Of a DNA stretch of 64,000 bases, positions 8,365 to 18,690 are shown piece by piece. The first letter of the stretch is position 1. Every line of letters begins with the position of its first letter. The position numbers and the translations under genes are program-made. A model generated the notes under the pieces. That model had not been told where the DNA came from. It saw only the letters and a program-made list of their open reading frames with translations, and made no database searches. Source of the DNA: Kaistella carnis (lineage in GTDB: Bacteria; Bacteroidota; Bacteroidia; Flavobacteriales; Weeksellaceae); assembly GCF_003860585.1 (NCBI RefSeq), contig NZ_CP034159.1, positions 2,418,001 through 2,482,000 of the forward strand. The letters are read 5' to 3'.

Positions 8365-10005
8365 TTAGTTTTTCTCTTTAAAATACTTGATCAAACCGTT
8401 CGTCGATGAATCGTGGGAAGTCACAGGCTCAGGATTTTTTAATTCTGATAAAATTTTGCCCGCTAATACTTTTCCAAGTTCTACCCCAAATTGATCGAAA
8501 CTGAAAATGTTCCAAATCACGCCTTGAACAAAAATCTTATGCTCGTACAAGGCGATAAGCTGACCTAGTGAAAAAGGATTTAATTCATTAATAAGCAAGG
8601 AGTTGGTTGGAGTGTTGCCATGGAAGACTTTATAATTTAGGAGTCTTTCAATATCTTCCGGTGCAGTTCCTGCTTTTTCTAAATCCTGTCTTGCTTCCAC
8701 CTCATTTTTACCAAAAGCCAACGCTTCTGTCTGGGCAAAAAAGTTGGCCAACAATATTTCCTGATGGTCAGATATTACGTTACAAGATTTAACATAAGCA
8801 ATAAAATCTGCAGGAATGAGCTCAGTTCCCTGATGGATTAATTGATAAAAAGCATGCTGACCATTCGTGCCGGGTTCTCCCCAAATAATAGGTCCGGTTT
8901 CATATTCAACAAACTCGCCCTCTCGGTCCACACATTTTCCATTACTTTCCATATCCCCTTGCTGCAGATAAGCAGGAAAACGATCTAAATATTGGGAGTA
9001 CGGCAAAATTGCGTAAGTTCCTGCATCAAAGAAATTGCGGTACCAGATTCCTAATAGTCCCATTAAAACAGGAACGTTTTCTTTGAAATCTGCAGTTTGA
9101 AAATGAACGTCGGTTTCGTGGGCTCCTTTTAATAATTGTTCAAAATTTTCATACCCTACTGAAAGCACGATGCTTAAGCCGATAGCGCTCCAAAGAGAAT
9201 ATCTGCCGCCAACCCAATCCCAGAATTCGAAGATGTTTTCTTCTGCAATCCCGAAATCCTTCACTGCGTCTGTATTTGTTGATAACGCCACAAAATGCTT
9301 TTCCACGTCTTTTTGTGTACCGCTTTTCAAAAACCAATCTTTTGCAGAAGCTGCATTGGTCATGGTTTCCTGCGTTGTAAAAGTTTTAGATGCAATAATG
9401 AAAAGCGTGGTTTCCGGATTTAAGTTTTTCAGCACTTCTGCTATGTGGTTGCCATCAACGTTAGAAACAAAATGAAGATCAAGTCTGGTTTTGAAATGCT
9501 TTAATGCGGAGCAAACCATTACGGGTCCCAAATCGGAACCTCCAATTCCAATGTTTACAACATCTGTTATTTGTTTACCTGAAAAACCTTTGTGTTTTCC
9601 GGAAATAATATTTTCGGAAAAGTTTTTCATCTGATTTAAAACCCTTTTGATTGCGGGTTTTATATTTTCTCCGTCTACTAAAATTTCTTTGTCCGAAAAA
9701 TCGCGTAACGCGGTATGTAAAACCGCACGTCCTTCCGTTTCATTAATTTTCTCTCCGGAAAACATTGATTTTATCGCAGATTTTAGGTCGCATTCTTCCG
9801 CCAAGTTTTGCAGGAGATCAAAGGTTTGCTGGTCAATCAGGTTTTTAGAAAAGTCAAAAAGATAGTTTTCTCTTTGCACTGAAAATTGCTTGAATCGTTC
9901 GGGATTGTATTGGAAAAGAGTGCGGAGTTCAAAATCGTTTTGCGCAAAATGTTCTTGAAGCTTTTTCCAAGCTGTAGTCTGGGTTGGATTTATTTTTGGT
10001 AACAT
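8365..10005 (-). CDS. pgi: Glucose-6-phosphate isomerase
   Basis: Interconverts glucose 6-phosphate and fructose 6-phosphate in the cytosol. It is the 546-residue large form related to the E. coli enzyme. Visible features are [11 protein letters not shown], the phosphate-binding SKTFTTQET, the [14 protein letters not shown] segment and the signature [18 protein letters not shown] with a catalytic His. It is the first gene of the minus-strand run and has a good -7 element about 52 bases upstream. Confidence 0.97.
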   Translation of the reverse strand: MLPKINPTQTTAWKKLQEHFAQNDFELRTLFQYNPERFKQFSVQRENYLFDFSKNLIDQQTFDLLQNLAEECDLKSAIKSMFSGEKINETEGRAVLHTALRDFSDKEILVDGENIKPAIKRVLNQMKNFSENIISGKHKGFSGKQITDVVNIGIGGSDLGPVMVCSALKHFKTRLDLHFVSNVDGNHIAEVLKNLNPETTLFIIASKTFTTQETMTNAASAKDWFLKSGTQKDVEKHFVALSTNTDAVKDFGIAEENIFEFWDWVGGRYSLWSAIGLSIVLSVGYENFEQLLKGAHETDVHFQTADFKENVPVLMGLLGIWYRNFFDAGTYAILPYSQYLDRFPAYLQQGDMESNGKCVDREGEFVEYETGPIIWGEPGTNGQHAFYQLIHQGTELIPADFIAYVKSCNVISDHQEILLANFFAQTEALAFGKNEVEARQDLEKAGTAPEDIERLLNYKVFHGNTPTNSLLINELNPFSLGQLIALYEHKIFVQGVIWNIFSFDQFGVELGKVLAGKILSELKNPEPVTSHDSSTNGLIKYFKEKN

Positions 10006-10057
10006 TTTTGAAATTTTAAATGAGAGATTTTACATTTTAAATGTTTTAAAATCCCAG

Positions 10058-10065
10058 CAAATTTA
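10058..10065 (-). promoter_or_regulatory. pgi: -7 promoter element for pgi (and possibly the folD-queE run)
   Basis: TAAATTTG on the minus strand is an exact TAnnTTTG match, 52 bases before the pgi ATG and just after the terminator of the preceding gene. No -33 TTG at ideal spacing was seen. Confidence 0.5.
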
Positions 10066-10076
10066 CGGAAAAATAA

Positions 10077-10101
10077 AACCTCCGAAAAAATAACGGAGGT
10101 T
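10077..10101 (-). terminator. Rho-independent terminator of the gene at 10130-10558
   Basis: AACCTCCG and CGGAGGTT form an 8-bp GC-containing stem with a nine-base loop; on the minus strand it is followed by a T-rich tract. Confidence 0.8.
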
Positions 10102-10129
10102 GATTTACCTGTAAATGAGTTCTTTTGGC

Positions 10130-10558
10130 CTATCGATTATTAAATCGCGCCGTAGCGGTACTTTCAGTGAATCGCTCCCGACCATCTTCATTTTTAAAGG
10201 AGGGGTTGAAATCTAACAAGACGGCTAAATTTTCGGTGGCATGATCTGGAGAAAAATTCTTCTTTACTCTTTTAAAAGAACGGATCAGTTCTATTGAAAA
10301 GGCATCACTGATGTTTGGAGTTACGTCTGTATTTACTATTTCTCCTTTTTCATTTAAGCCGAAGGTTAAAACAAATTTTCCATTGACTTGATAATCTGCT
10401 GACAACATTCTTAAATTATCCTGTACATCTTTTTCAAACTTCTCATTCCCACCCTTGTATACTTTATCTAAATTTTCACCGTGTTTTGTGGTGACCTGAA
10501 TTTGTGCGAAAGATAGACTCGCAGTAAGAATGGCACCTGTAAAAATGAACTTTTTCAT
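10130..10558 (-). CDS. Small exported protein with TonB C-terminus-like domain
   Basis: A 142-residue protein with a clear signal peptide (LTASLSFAQ). The central part, FVLTFGLNEKGEIVNTDVTPNISDAFSI, resembles the C-terminal domain of TonB-like energy transducers, but there is no transmembrane anchor or proline linker, so it cannot act as a normal TonB. Similar stand-alone periplasmic domains are frequent in Chryseobacterium. Function unknown. It has its own terminator at 10077-10101. Confidence 0.6.
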   Translation of the reverse strand: MKKFIFTGAILTASLSFAQIQVTTKHGENLDKVYKGGNEKFEKDVQDNLRMLSADYQVNGKFVLTFGLNEKGEIVNTDVTPNISDAFSIELIRSFKRVKKNFSPDHATENLAVLLDFNPSFKNEDGRERFTESTATARFNNR

Positions 10559-10597
10559 GTTTCTTGAATTTAAGTAAAGGTAATTATTTTTTTTTAC

Positions 10598-11497
10598 TTA
10601 CACTTTATTGGATGTTATTTTTCTTTTTCTGTAAAAAAAAGTCACTACAACACCTGCTAAAACCAAAGGCCATATTTTTAATAAGCCTAAAATCAATTTT
10701 TGAATGAGATAAAACCCTTCGACCAATGCATTTTTTGCGTCGTAAAAGAAATTGTATTTGTATTGATCGTCCAAATTCTGAATGTTTGCAACAGGGATTT
10801 GGGCAATACGTAATTGCGGTTCAGTGATATAAATTTTCACATTGCTGTATTTTATCTGATCTTTCATTTCAAAAGAGCTTATTTTTTGGTAATTACCGAT
10901 CTGGTCATTGTCATCGGCCATAGTAACTTTTCCCTTGTCGTTATTCAGTTTTTCTATTTTGGTTGCGGTTTTTTTATTTCTTATTGCTTCGAGTTCTGCT
11001 AATTTAATATTGGCAGTAACATCTTCGGCGACGATAATTCTGGAATTCAAAAAGACTTTTTTATCATTAATGGATTGAAGAAGGTCTGCAAGTTTTTCCG
11101 TGGGAACCCGAACTTCCATGCTGTTATCGGCTTGGAATTTCCGCACCAACATTGACTTTTCATCAGAAATAGTAAAAGTGTTTTCGGAAATAGTTTGCGA
11201 ATTTAATTGGCTTGAAGTCACAAAGCCTCCAAGGTTCTTCAGTGTATTTTCAATAAAAATGGTGGCGTCGTACACGTCCTTTACCTCAATGTTTACATCG
11301 GCAGATTTAATAAATTGTTTGTCTTTAACCTGAGCAGAGGCGACTGAAGAAATAGAGTCTGAAACTTCACTCATTGCGGCAGTTTGATCAACTTTGCTCA
11401 TTTGATCGCCCGACCCTGAAGTTTCGGTTTTATTACAGCCTGCAAACGTGAGTAAGATTAAAGAACTGAGAACGATTGAGAATTTGGAATTTTTCAT
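10598..11497 (-). CDS. DUF4349-domain lipoprotein
   Basis: A 299-residue lipoprotein: the signal ends in LTFAGC, then a Ser/Asp-rich linker. The segment FIKSADVNIEVKDVYDATIFIENTLKNLGGFV and the following strands and coiled coil match the DUF4349 pattern. Near the C-terminus one membrane span (GLLKIWPLVLAGVVVTFFY) precedes a basic tail, so the domain is probably extracytoplasmic and anchored at both ends. The family's function is unknown. Confidence 0.75.
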   Translation of the reverse strand: MKNSKFSIVLSSLILLTFAGCNKTETSGSGDQMSKVDQTAAMSEVSDSISSVASAQVKDKQFIKSADVNIEVKDVYDATIFIENTLKNLGGFVTSSQLNSQTISENTFTISDEKSMLVRKFQADNSMEVRVPTEKLADLLQSINDKKVFLNSRIIVAEDVTANIKLAELEAIRNKKTATKIEKLNNDKGKVTMADDNDQIGNYQKISSFEMKDQIKYSNVKIYITEPQLRIAQIPVANIQNLDDQYKYNFFYDAKNALVEGFYLIQKLILGLLKIWPLVLAGVVVTFFYRKRKITSNKV

Positions 11498-11628
11498 AAC
11501 GGAATTTTTAATTGATTAATTGAATCAAATTTCCGCCTGAATCTTTTGTAAAGTTTGTAAATGACTATTCAAGTTCTTGTAAAAGCTTTTTTACATTTTA
11601 CTGCTCTGAAAATGAATGGATTAACTTT

Positions 11629-12753
11629 TTATTCCTTTTCTTCTAAAGTGATGTTTTTCGTGATTTTGTATTTCTTTCGTGGTTTATTGTGCTTCGGTTC
11701 TTCGCCTAAAACTCTTCCCCAAGGTTGTAAACCTTCCACGCGTTCAAAAATAATTTTTAAAATTGCCAGAAAAGGTATACTTAAAAACATACCTGAAATC
11801 CCCCACAATTCTTCCCCAAGTAAAAGTCCGATAAAGGTAAAAAGGGCGTTAATTTTAACTTTGGAGCCGACCACCAATGGAAGGGTAATATTAGCATCAA
11901 CTGCGTGAATAACCAAATAACCCACCAATACCAAAAGCGTATGATTACCACCTGTTGCAAAGGAAATTAGACAGGCGATGAGACAGGAAAAGATAATTCC
12001 GATATAAGGAATCACATTGAGTAAACCCGTTAAGACCGCCAGTAAGATGGCATATTTTACTCCTAATACAGAAAGTAAAATCGCGGTCAAAATACTTACG
12101 ATGATGATCTGAATGAAAAGACCGGAGATGTATTCCTTAATAATGCGCTGAATTTCTTTAATTCCTTCATTCACTTTTCCAAAATGTTCGTCCCGAAAAA
12201 TGGAGATAATAAATTGATATAAAAGGCGACGATAATTTAATATGAAGACGAAAAATAAGGCGCTGAAAAGAAAAAATGCCATAGTAGAGGAAAACATAGA
12301 AACCGTAAACCCCAATATGAAAGCCGTAGATGCCAGCAATTTTTCCAATGCTTGATTTATATAGGACATCTGCTTATCAAAGTTTACATGAAAATTTCGG
12401 GACACCCAGAACTGCAGATCATTAAAAGATTTTGAAACCTGTGCTTTCAAAACCGGAAAATCATTAACAAAATAACTTAACTGTGCAGAAAAAAAATAAA
12501 TAAGTCCCGAGAGGAAAACCAGCATCATCAAAAGTGAACTAAACGTGGAGATCGTTCGGGAAAAGCGCAACTTTTTTTCTAAAAAATTAGCAAACGGAAG
12601 AAACAAAAGAGCCATCAACACAGAGAAAAACAGCGGTGCCAAAACGCCTTTGCCAATTTTTGCAAGGTAACCCAACGCCAAAATGCTGATGAGCACCAGA
12701 GAGAGTCTTAATACAAATGGCATTTTTAATTCTTTCATACTACAAAGTAACAT
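11629..12753 (-). CDS. AI-2E family transporter (PerM-like permease)
   Basis: A polytopic inner membrane protein of 374 residues with about seven to eight spans. Typical family features are the APLFFSVLMALLFLPF start, a periplasmic helical region and the C-terminal core PYIGIIFSCLIACL ... LPLVVGSKVKINALFTFIGLLLGEELWGISGMFLSIP. Members export various substrates, and autoinducer export is shown for only a few. Two other in-frame ATGs, at 12738 and 12723, could serve as starts. It is separated from lon by a terminator. Confidence 0.85.
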   Translation of the reverse strand: MLLCSMKELKMPFVLRLSLVLISILALGYLAKIGKGVLAPLFFSVLMALLFLPFANFLEKKLRFSRTISTFSSLLMMLVFLSGLIYFFSAQLSYFVNDFPVLKAQVSKSFNDLQFWVSRNFHVNFDKQMSYINQALEKLLASTAFILGFTVSMFSSTMAFFLFSALFFVFILNYRRLLYQFIISIFRDEHFGKVNEGIKEIQRIIKEYISGLFIQIIIVSILTAILLSVLGVKYAILLAVLTGLLNVIPYIGIIFSCLIACLISFATGGNHTLLVLVGYLVIHAVDANITLPLVVGSKVKINALFTFIGLLLGEELWGISGMFLSIPFLAILKIIFERVEGLQPWGRVLGEEPKHNKPRKKYKITKNITLEEKE

Positions 12754-12772
12754 AAAAATGAGATTTCATAAA

Positions 12773-12801
12773 AAAACGTTTCAATTTTATTGAAACGTTT
12801 T
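12773..12801 (-). terminator. Rho-independent terminator of lon
   Basis: AAAACGTTTCA and TGAAACGTTTT enclose a short AT loop and are followed by T on the minus strand. It sits between the lon stop codon (12809) and the permease start. Confidence 0.8.
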
Positions 12802-12808
12802 TAATTAT

Positions 12809-15217
12809 TTATTTATGATCGAGCGCTAAATCAATGACTTCGCTCATTCGTTGTACATAATTAATCTTTAAGTTTTTAAGGTAATCTTTCTTAATTTCCT
12901 CTACATCTTTTCTATTGGCTTCACACAGAATTATTTCTTTGATCCCGGCTCTGCTGGCTGCAAGAAGTTTTTCTTTGATTCCACCTACGGGTAAAACTTT
13001 TCCACGAAGCGTGATTTCTCCCGTCATGGCAAGGTGTGATTTTACTTTTTTATTTTTAAAACTGGAAACAATAGAAGTCAGCATTGCGATTCCTGCAGAA
13101 GGTCCATCTTTCGGTGTCGCTCCTTCCGGAACGTGCACGTGAATGTTGTGTTTCTGAATGTCTTCCGAAGAAATTCCCAATTCTTCATGTTTGGCTTTAA
13201 TATATTCTACAGCGATTGTTGCAGATTCCTTCATCACATTTCCAAGATTTCCGGTCATGGTTAAGTTTCCTTTTCCTTCACTCAGGATGCTTTCTATAAA
13301 AAGAATGTCACCACCCACTTGAGTCCACGCTAATCCCGTAACAACACCCGGAACACTCGTGATTTCTGACAAGTTTTTAGGACGAGGCACGCCTAAAATT
13401 TCGTCGACTTTATCAATGGTGATTTTTGGATCATACTCTTTTTCAAGGGCAGTTTGCAACGCAACCCATCTCGCAATTGATGCCAATTGTTTTTCCAGAC
13501 CACGAACGCCACTTTCAGAGGTGTGGGCATCTATAATGTGTTTAAGCTCAGCATTTCCGAGTTTAAAAGACTTGGCATCAAGACCATTTTCTTCTTGCTG
13601 TTTTTTGATTAAATGACGTTTGGCGATTTCTACTTTTTCCTCTAAAGTATAACCGGCAATTTCTATGATTTCCATTCGATCCAGCAATGGTCTTTGTATA
13701 TTTGAAAGAGCGTTTGCCGTTGCAATGAACATGACTTTCGACAAATCGTAACCCAATTCCAGGAAATTATCATAGAAAGAGTTGTTTTGTTCCGGATCCA
13801 GAACTTCTAATAAAGCAGAACTTGGATCACCATGAATTCCTTGTCCGATCTTATCTATTTCATCTAAAACAATAACCGGATTTGAAGTTCCTGCTTTTTT
13901 AATTGATTGAAGAATACGTCCGGCCATGGCGCCAATATAGGTTTTACGGTGACCACGGATTTCTGATTCATCATGAAGTCCTCCCAGAGAAACCCGAACA
14001 TATTTTCTTCCCAATGCGTCGGCAACTGATTTTCCGAGTGAAGTTTTACCCACGCCCGGAGGACCAACCAAACATAAAATTGGCGATTTCATATTGTTTT
14101 TAAGTTTCAGAACCGCCATGTGTTCCAAAATTCTCTTTTTGATGTCTTCTAAACCGTAATGCGCTTTATCTAAAATTTTTTCTGCTTTTATGATATCAAA
14201 AACATCTTTGGAATAGTGATCCCAAGGCAAATCGGTAAAGAAATCGAGATAATTCCGCTGCACATTATAATCTGGCGAATTGGGATTCTGTCTTTGTAAA
14301 CGGTTGATTTCTTTGTTAAAGTGCTCTTGTACTTCATCATTCCATTTCAGCTTCTTGGCCTTTAACATCAATTCTTCAATATCACTTTCTGGTCCACCAC
14401 CCAATTCCTCCTGAATGGTTCTAATCTGCTGATTAAGAAAGTATTCGCGCTGTTGTTTGTCCAGATCTTTTGATGTTTTATTATGGATCTGGCTTCTAAG
14501 TTCCAGCTTTCGGAAATCATCATGCATCAGCGCGTAACATTTCTCCGCACGGATCATCAAACTTTTTTCTTCTAAAAGCTTTTGCTTCTGTTCGGCCGGA
14601 AAGTTCGCATTTGAACAGATGAAATTCAGCAAATCATCATTGTCAGAAATATTTTTTATCGCGAAGCTGGCAGCACTTGGAATATTAGGATCAATGTCAA
14701 TGATCTTCAAAGCAAGATCTTTAATGTTTTCCAGCAGCGCATCATATTCATATTTTTTCTTCGTTGAAGTGTCTTTTAACTTTGTAATTTCTGCTTTAAA
14801 ATAAGGTGTTGTTGCCGTGAATTTTTTCACTTTAAACCGGTGAAATCCTCTTGTAATAGCAGTAATATTCCCTTCCGGAAGTTTTATGATTTTAATAATT
14901 TTGGCTAAAGTTCCGATTTGGTACAAATCATCAGTGGTAGGATTTTCGATGCTTGCATTATTCTGGCTCAAAATGCCAATGAATTCATTGTTTTTCTGAG
15001 CTTCCTGTAATAGTTGGATCGACATCTCTCTTCCCGCCGTAATTGGAATGATCACTTTCGGAAACATCACCATATTGCGAACCGGCAAAATAGGGAAAAC
15101 GAGTTGTTTATTATTTTCTTCGGTTGCAGTCACATCAGAAATATTTAAATCTTCGGTTACAATACTGAAACCGTCGTCTAAAATTTCATCAAAGTTTATA
15201 TCTTCAAATTCTGTCAT
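12809..15217 (-). CDS. lon: ATP-dependent Lon protease
   Basis: Cytosolic AAA+ serine protease that degrades misfolded and regulatory proteins. It has an N-terminal LON substrate domain ([20 protein letters not shown]), Walker A GPPGVGKT, Walker [11 protein letters not shown] and a C-terminal protease domain with catalytic Ser707 in KDGPSAGIA and Lys750 in GGIKEKL. With the ATG at 15217 ([11 protein letters not shown]) it has 802 residues. An in-frame ATG at 15235 exists, but it would make a conserved-looking palindrome (15228-15244) coding, so I prefer 15217. Confidence 0.96.
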   Translation of the reverse strand: MTEFEDINFDEILDDGFSIVTEDLNISDVTATEENNKQLVFPILPVRNMVMFPKVIIPITAGREMSIQLLQEAQKNNEFIGILSQNNASIENPTTDDLYQIGTLAKIIKIIKLPEGNITAITRGFHRFKVKKFTATTPYFKAEITKLKDTSTKKKYEYDALLENIKDLALKIIDIDPNIPSAASFAIKNISDNDDLLNFICSNANFPAEQKQKLLEEKSLMIRAEKCYALMHDDFRKLELRSQIHNKTSKDLDKQQREYFLNQQIRTIQEELGGGPESDIEELMLKAKKLKWNDEVQEHFNKEINRLQRQNPNSPDYNVQRNYLDFFTDLPWDHYSKDVFDIIKAEKILDKAHYGLEDIKKRILEHMAVLKLKNNMKSPILCLVGPPGVGKTSLGKSVADALGRKYVRVSLGGLHDESEIRGHRKTYIGAMAGRILQSIKKAGTSNPVIVLDEIDKIGQGIHGDPSSALLEVLDPEQNNSFYDNFLELGYDLSKVMFIATANALSNIQRPLLDRMEIIEIAGYTLEEKVEIAKRHLIKKQQEENGLDAKSFKLGNAELKHIIDAHTSESGVRGLEKQLASIARWVALQTALEKEYDPKITIDKVDEILGVPRPKNLSEITSVPGVVTGLAWTQVGGDILFIESILSEGKGNLTMTGNLGNVMKESATIAVEYIKAKHEELGISSEDIQKHNIHVHVPEGATPKDGPSAGIAMLTSIVSSFKNKKVKSHLAMTGEITLRGKVLPVGGIKEKLLAASRAGIKEIILCEANRKDVEEIKKDYLKNLKINYVQRMSEVIDLALDHK

Positions 15218-15227
15218 AATAAAGGTT

Positions 15228-15244
15228 AATGACAAATTGTCATT
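15228..15244. promoter_or_regulatory. Palindromic operator-like site in the lon leader
   Basis: AATGACAA-A-TTGTCATT is a perfect 8+1+8 inverted repeat ending 11 bases upstream of the lon ATG. Its position suits a repressor or stress-regulator site. The regulator is unknown and no second copy was found in the window. Confidence 0.5.
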
Positions 15245-15453
15245 TTTTATAAATTATTAAAGCTTAGCAGCGTTTATTTGCCTGTAAAGCCCGCTTGTTA
15301 AAAAGGCTTATATGATTTCACAAGCATTATGCCAAGTGAAAAGACCGCCAAAATTGCCACAACATTCCATCCCTTTTTAAATAAATGTGCAAAATTTTTT
15401 CTAATCTGTTAAAAATGTGTATTTTCGCAAACTGATAAAATTATACAAAAAAG
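15245..15453. other. Divergent intergenic region between lon and the PpiD-like gene
   Basis: About 210 bases without a gene. Near the right end, TATTTTCG (one mismatch to TAnnTTTG) about 25 bases before the ATG at 15454 may serve the plus-strand gene. I see no tRNA-like fold, RNA family or convincing terminator here. Confidence 0.4.
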
Positions 15454-17601
15454 ATGGCAATTTTAGGAGAAATAAGAAACAGACCTTGGCTTTTGATGGG
15501 GATTATTGCAGTAGCAATGTTGGCTTTCGTAGTCAACCCAGACAGTCTCGAGAAATTATTCGGGGCGAAACCGGGCGTTTATGGTAAAGTGAACGGAGAC
15601 GAGATCACCAAAGAAGATTATGATGATCAACTTTTCATGCTTCAGCAACAGGCTCAGCAGCAAGGCCAACCTACCAAAGGTTTGGAAGAGCAGGCTTGGC
15701 AGTTGATGGTACAATCAAAATTGATCAAGCAACAGTTTGATAAAATGGGACTTACCTTAACTGAGGATATGTTCTGGAATCAATTACAGTTTGATCCTAT
15801 GTTTGCGCAGAATAAAGAAAACTTCGATGATAAAGGAAATTTCAAAGTTCAAGAGATTAAAAGTCAAGTTGAGCAAATGAAAGGAACCAACATTGAAGTG
15901 TACAACAACTGGTTGAAAACAAGAAAATCGATTGAGTACAGAATGATGGCAAGACAGCTTTTTGCTAATGTATCAACCGGAATCACTGCCAGCAAAAAAG
16001 AGGTAGAGGAGATCATGAAGCAAAGAGATCAACTTGCTGATATTGATTTTGTGAAAGTAGATTATGCCGCATACGCTCAAAAAAATCCAGTGAAAGTAAC
16101 CACAAAGGATTTGGCTGAATATATAAAGGCGCATCCAATTATGTTTAAAAGAGAGGCAAGTAGGAATATAGGACTTGTTTATTTCCCAGCTGCACCAAGT
16201 GCGTCAGATGATGCTGCTGCACAGGCAGAAATCAATAAATTATTTTCTGTTGGAAGTGAAATGAGTGGTGGTAAAGAAAGCTTTCAGAATACAACGAACG
16301 ATTCTATGTTCATTGCTCTAAATTCTGATTTGCCTTTTAACCCACAATATTTCCCGGCAAATCAATTGCCGGCAGCGATTGCAGATAAAGTAGCAACGGC
16401 AAGTATAGGAACTACTTTTGGTCCGTATAAAGAACAAAACTTCTATGTGGTTTCTAAATTAATAGATAAGAAACCTTCAGATTCTACCTTGTCCCGTCAT
16501 ATTTTGGTGAGTTATAAAGGAAACCAAGCGGGTGAGAATGAAACAAGAACAAAAGAACAGGCTAAAAAATTAGCAGATTCAATTGGTGCAGTTATAAAAG
16601 CCAATCCAGGGAAATTTGCTGAATTCTTGAAGTATTCAGCTGACCCAAGTTCTGCTGCCCAAGGAGGTAGCGTAGGTTGGACGACGCCTGCAACTCCATT
16701 TGTACCAGAATATTTAAGCTTCCTTGCCAATAACGGAAAAGGAGCAACAGGAGTAGTAGAAACACAATATGGATATCATATCATCAATATTGAAGATAAA
16801 AAAGCCGGAACTATGGCTTATAAAGTGGCCAACTTGGTGAAAACCATCAAAGCTTCTGATAAAACAGAAACCGAAGTTTACACGAAAGCAACGAAATTTA
16901 TTCAACAGGTTCAAGGGAAAAGCTTTAATGATTTTGCCAACATTGCGAAGAAAAATAATTATAATTTCTCTAACCCGAAAGAAGTCGGAAGATTCCAGGG
17001 CCAGTTGCCAGGTTTAGGAACTGACAAAGACGATGAAATCATCGGATGGGCTTTCGACAAAAAAAGAAAGAAAGGAGATACTGATATTTTCGCGGTTGAA
17101 GGTACTGGAGACCGAATCGTAGCTTACGTAAACGGTATTCAGGATGCAGGAACTGCAGATCCTGAAGCAGTGAGAGATCAGGTTGAGCCACTTGTGAAAA
17201 ATAAGTTGATCGCAAAACAGATCGTAGATAAGATAAATGCTGCAAAAGCAACGAGCTTAGATCAGGTTGCAAAAATGTTTGCTGCAACAAAGCAATCTGC
17301 AAAGGTAAATATGTTGAATCCACAGGTAAACGGCGCAATGGAGCCGAGAGTAGCCGGTGCAGCGTTTGGTGTTGCTAAAAACAAACTCTCAAATCCTGTT
17401 GAAGGAATGACGGGAGTTTACGTAGTATTGAAAAAATCTGAAACCATCAACAAACAGCCAGGTGATATTAAGCAAATGGTAGAAGCAATTACGGGTCAAA
17501 ATTCTCAGCAGTTTGGGCAGTCATTCTTAAAAAGCTTGCAAGATAATGCCGATATCAAAGATTATAGAATCGAACTTTATAATCAGGCGAGTCAGCAATA
17601 A
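15454..17601 (+). CDS. PpiD-like periplasmic peptidylprolyl isomerase/foldase (SurA N-terminal domain)
   Basis: Inner-membrane-anchored chaperone of 715 residues. A single N-terminal span (WLLMGIIAVAMLAFVV) is followed by a SurA-like helical domain (INGDE-type segment YGKVNGDEITKEDYDDQL), then a parvulin domain around residues 340-450 with SRHILVSYKG, AEFLKYSADPSSAAQGGSVGW and QYGYHIINIED. It assists folding of exported outer membrane proteins. It has its own terminator. Confidence 0.9.
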   Translation: MAILGEIRNRPWLLMGIIAVAMLAFVVNPDSLEKLFGAKPGVYGKVNGDEITKEDYDDQLFMLQQQAQQQGQPTKGLEEQAWQLMVQSKLIKQQFDKMGLTLTEDMFWNQLQFDPMFAQNKENFDDKGNFKVQEIKSQVEQMKGTNIEVYNNWLKTRKSIEYRMMARQLFANVSTGITASKKEVEEIMKQRDQLADIDFVKVDYAAYAQKNPVKVTTKDLAEYIKAHPIMFKREASRNIGLVYFPAAPSASDDAAAQAEINKLFSVGSEMSGGKESFQNTTNDSMFIALNSDLPFNPQYFPANQLPAAIADKVATASIGTTFGPYKEQNFYVVSKLIDKKPSDSTLSRHILVSYKGNQAGENETRTKEQAKKLADSIGAVIKANPGKFAEFLKYSADPSSAAQGGSVGWTTPATPFVPEYLSFLANNGKGATGVVETQYGYHIINIEDKKAGTMAYKVANLVKTIKASDKTETEVYTKATKFIQQVQGKSFNDFANIAKKNNYNFSNPKEVGRFQGQLPGLGTDKDDEIIGWAFDKKRKKGDTDIFAVEGTGDRIVAYVNGIQDAGTADPEAVRDQVEPLVKNKLIAKQIVDKINAAKATSLDQVAKMFAATKQSAKVNMLNPQVNGAMEPRVAGAAFGVAKNKLSNPVEGMTGVYVVLKKSETINKQPGDIKQMVEAITGQNSQQFGQSFLKSLQDNADIKDYRIELYNQASQQ

Positions 17602-17622
17602 TTATCTGTCTTTAATTTAAAT

Positions 17623-17650
17623 AAAAAGCGACTTTTAACGGTCGCTTTTT
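17623..17650 (+). terminator. Rho-independent terminator after the PpiD-like gene
   Basis: AAAAAGCGAC (17623-17632) pairs perfectly with GTCGCTTTTT (17641-17650), with an eight-base loop. Confidence 0.85.
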
Positions 17651-17696
17651 ATGTTTTAAGCCTAGAGTTTTTAAAGGCAGTTTATTTAAAATGTAT

Positions 17697-17704
17697 TATA
17701 TTTG
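17697..17704 (+). promoter_or_regulatory. -7 promoter element for mlaD
   Basis: TATATTTG, an exact match to TAnnTTTG, lies 21 bases upstream of the GTG start at 17726. Confidence 0.45.
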
Positions 17705-17725
17705 TTCATTAAAATTTAAAAAAAC

Positions 17726-18679
17726 GTGAAATTCACAAAAGAAATAAAAGCAGGACTTATCGCACTTTTAGCCATTATTGGCTTCGTTTTCTTATTCCAG
17801 TTTATGAAGGGCAAAAGCCTTTTTACGACCGATAATGTTTTCTTTGCAAAGTTTGATAATGTTGAAGGCTTAGCCGCTTCTAATCCGGTTTCGATTAATG
17901 GTTTACGTGTCGGTCAGGTTGATGACATTATTCCTGTCACCGAAAAAGACGGCAAAATTCATTTTGTTGTTAAAGTAATTGTTGATGACAACTTCGAGTT
18001 TTCAAAAAAATCAACCCTCGAAATTTTTGAACCTGGTTTAATGTCAGGGAAAGAGATGCGAATCAATTTAGCCTATGGTCAACCTTATGCTAAAGATGGC
18101 GATACCCTTTCCGGACAATTTACCCTTTCAATGCTGAATAATATTTCTTCTCAGGTTGGGCCTGTGAAAGATCAGCTTCAGGTAGTTCTAAAAAGAGTGG
18201 ATTCATTGACGAATAACGCAAATAAAATATTTGATGATCAAAACCGTGAAGAAATTCGTGCTTTATTGAGCAATCTGAACAGAACAGTTGCTTCATTTGA
18301 AGGAACTTCTAAACAGACTAACACGCTTTTGACCAACAATGATCCCCGTATTCAGAAAATGTTAGAGAATGCTAATTTAGCAACCATTAGCGCAAGAACT
18401 GCGATTGACAAGTACGGTAAAGTTGCAGACGAAGTTGATGTGCAGAAATTAAACAACACCATTGATAAATTAAGTATGACTGCCGATAAATTAAACGGTG
18501 TTATTAGTGGCATACAAGATGGCAAAGGAAGTCTTGGTAAATTGACGCAAGATGAGGAACTTTACAAAAATCTAAATCAATCTGCCGAAAACCTGAATAA
18601 TTTGGTCGAAGATTTAAAAGCGAACCCGAAAAGATATCTTAACTTCTCGGTCTTCGGAAAGAATACAGCTAAAGACTAA
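17726..18679 (+). CDS. MlaD-family MCE-domain protein
   Basis: Periplasmic, membrane-anchored substrate-binding part of an Mla-type lipid transporter. Residues about 8-26 form one span, followed by the MCE domain with NVEGLAASNPVSINGLRVGQVDDI near residues 46-75. A helical C-terminal tail has repeated Asn/Leu heptads. The start is GTG: MKFTKEIKAGL is the usual family N-terminus and no ATG fits. The ATPase and permease partners are at 3809-5379. It may be co-transcribed with the Fe-S genes downstream, as the gap is only 11 bases. Confidence 0.87.
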   Translation: MKFTKEIKAGLIALLAIIGFVFLFQFMKGKSLFTTDNVFFAKFDNVEGLAASNPVSINGLRVGQVDDIIPVTEKDGKIHFVVKVIVDDNFEFSKKSTLEIFEPGLMSGKEMRINLAYGQPYAKDGDTLSGQFTLSMLNNISSQVGPVKDQLQVVLKRVDSLTNNANKIFDDQNREEIRALLSNLNRTVASFEGTSKQTNTLLTNNDPRIQKMLENANLATISARTAIDKYGKVADEVDVQKLNNTIDKLSMTADKLNGVISGIQDGKGSLGKLTQDEELYKNLNQSAENLNNLVEDLKANPKRYLNFSVFGKNTAKD

Positions 18680-18690
18680 AAACTCTCAAT

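Noticed and set aside
10130..10558. TonB energy transducer
   Set aside because: No membrane anchor or proline-rich linker; it has a cleavable signal peptide instead.
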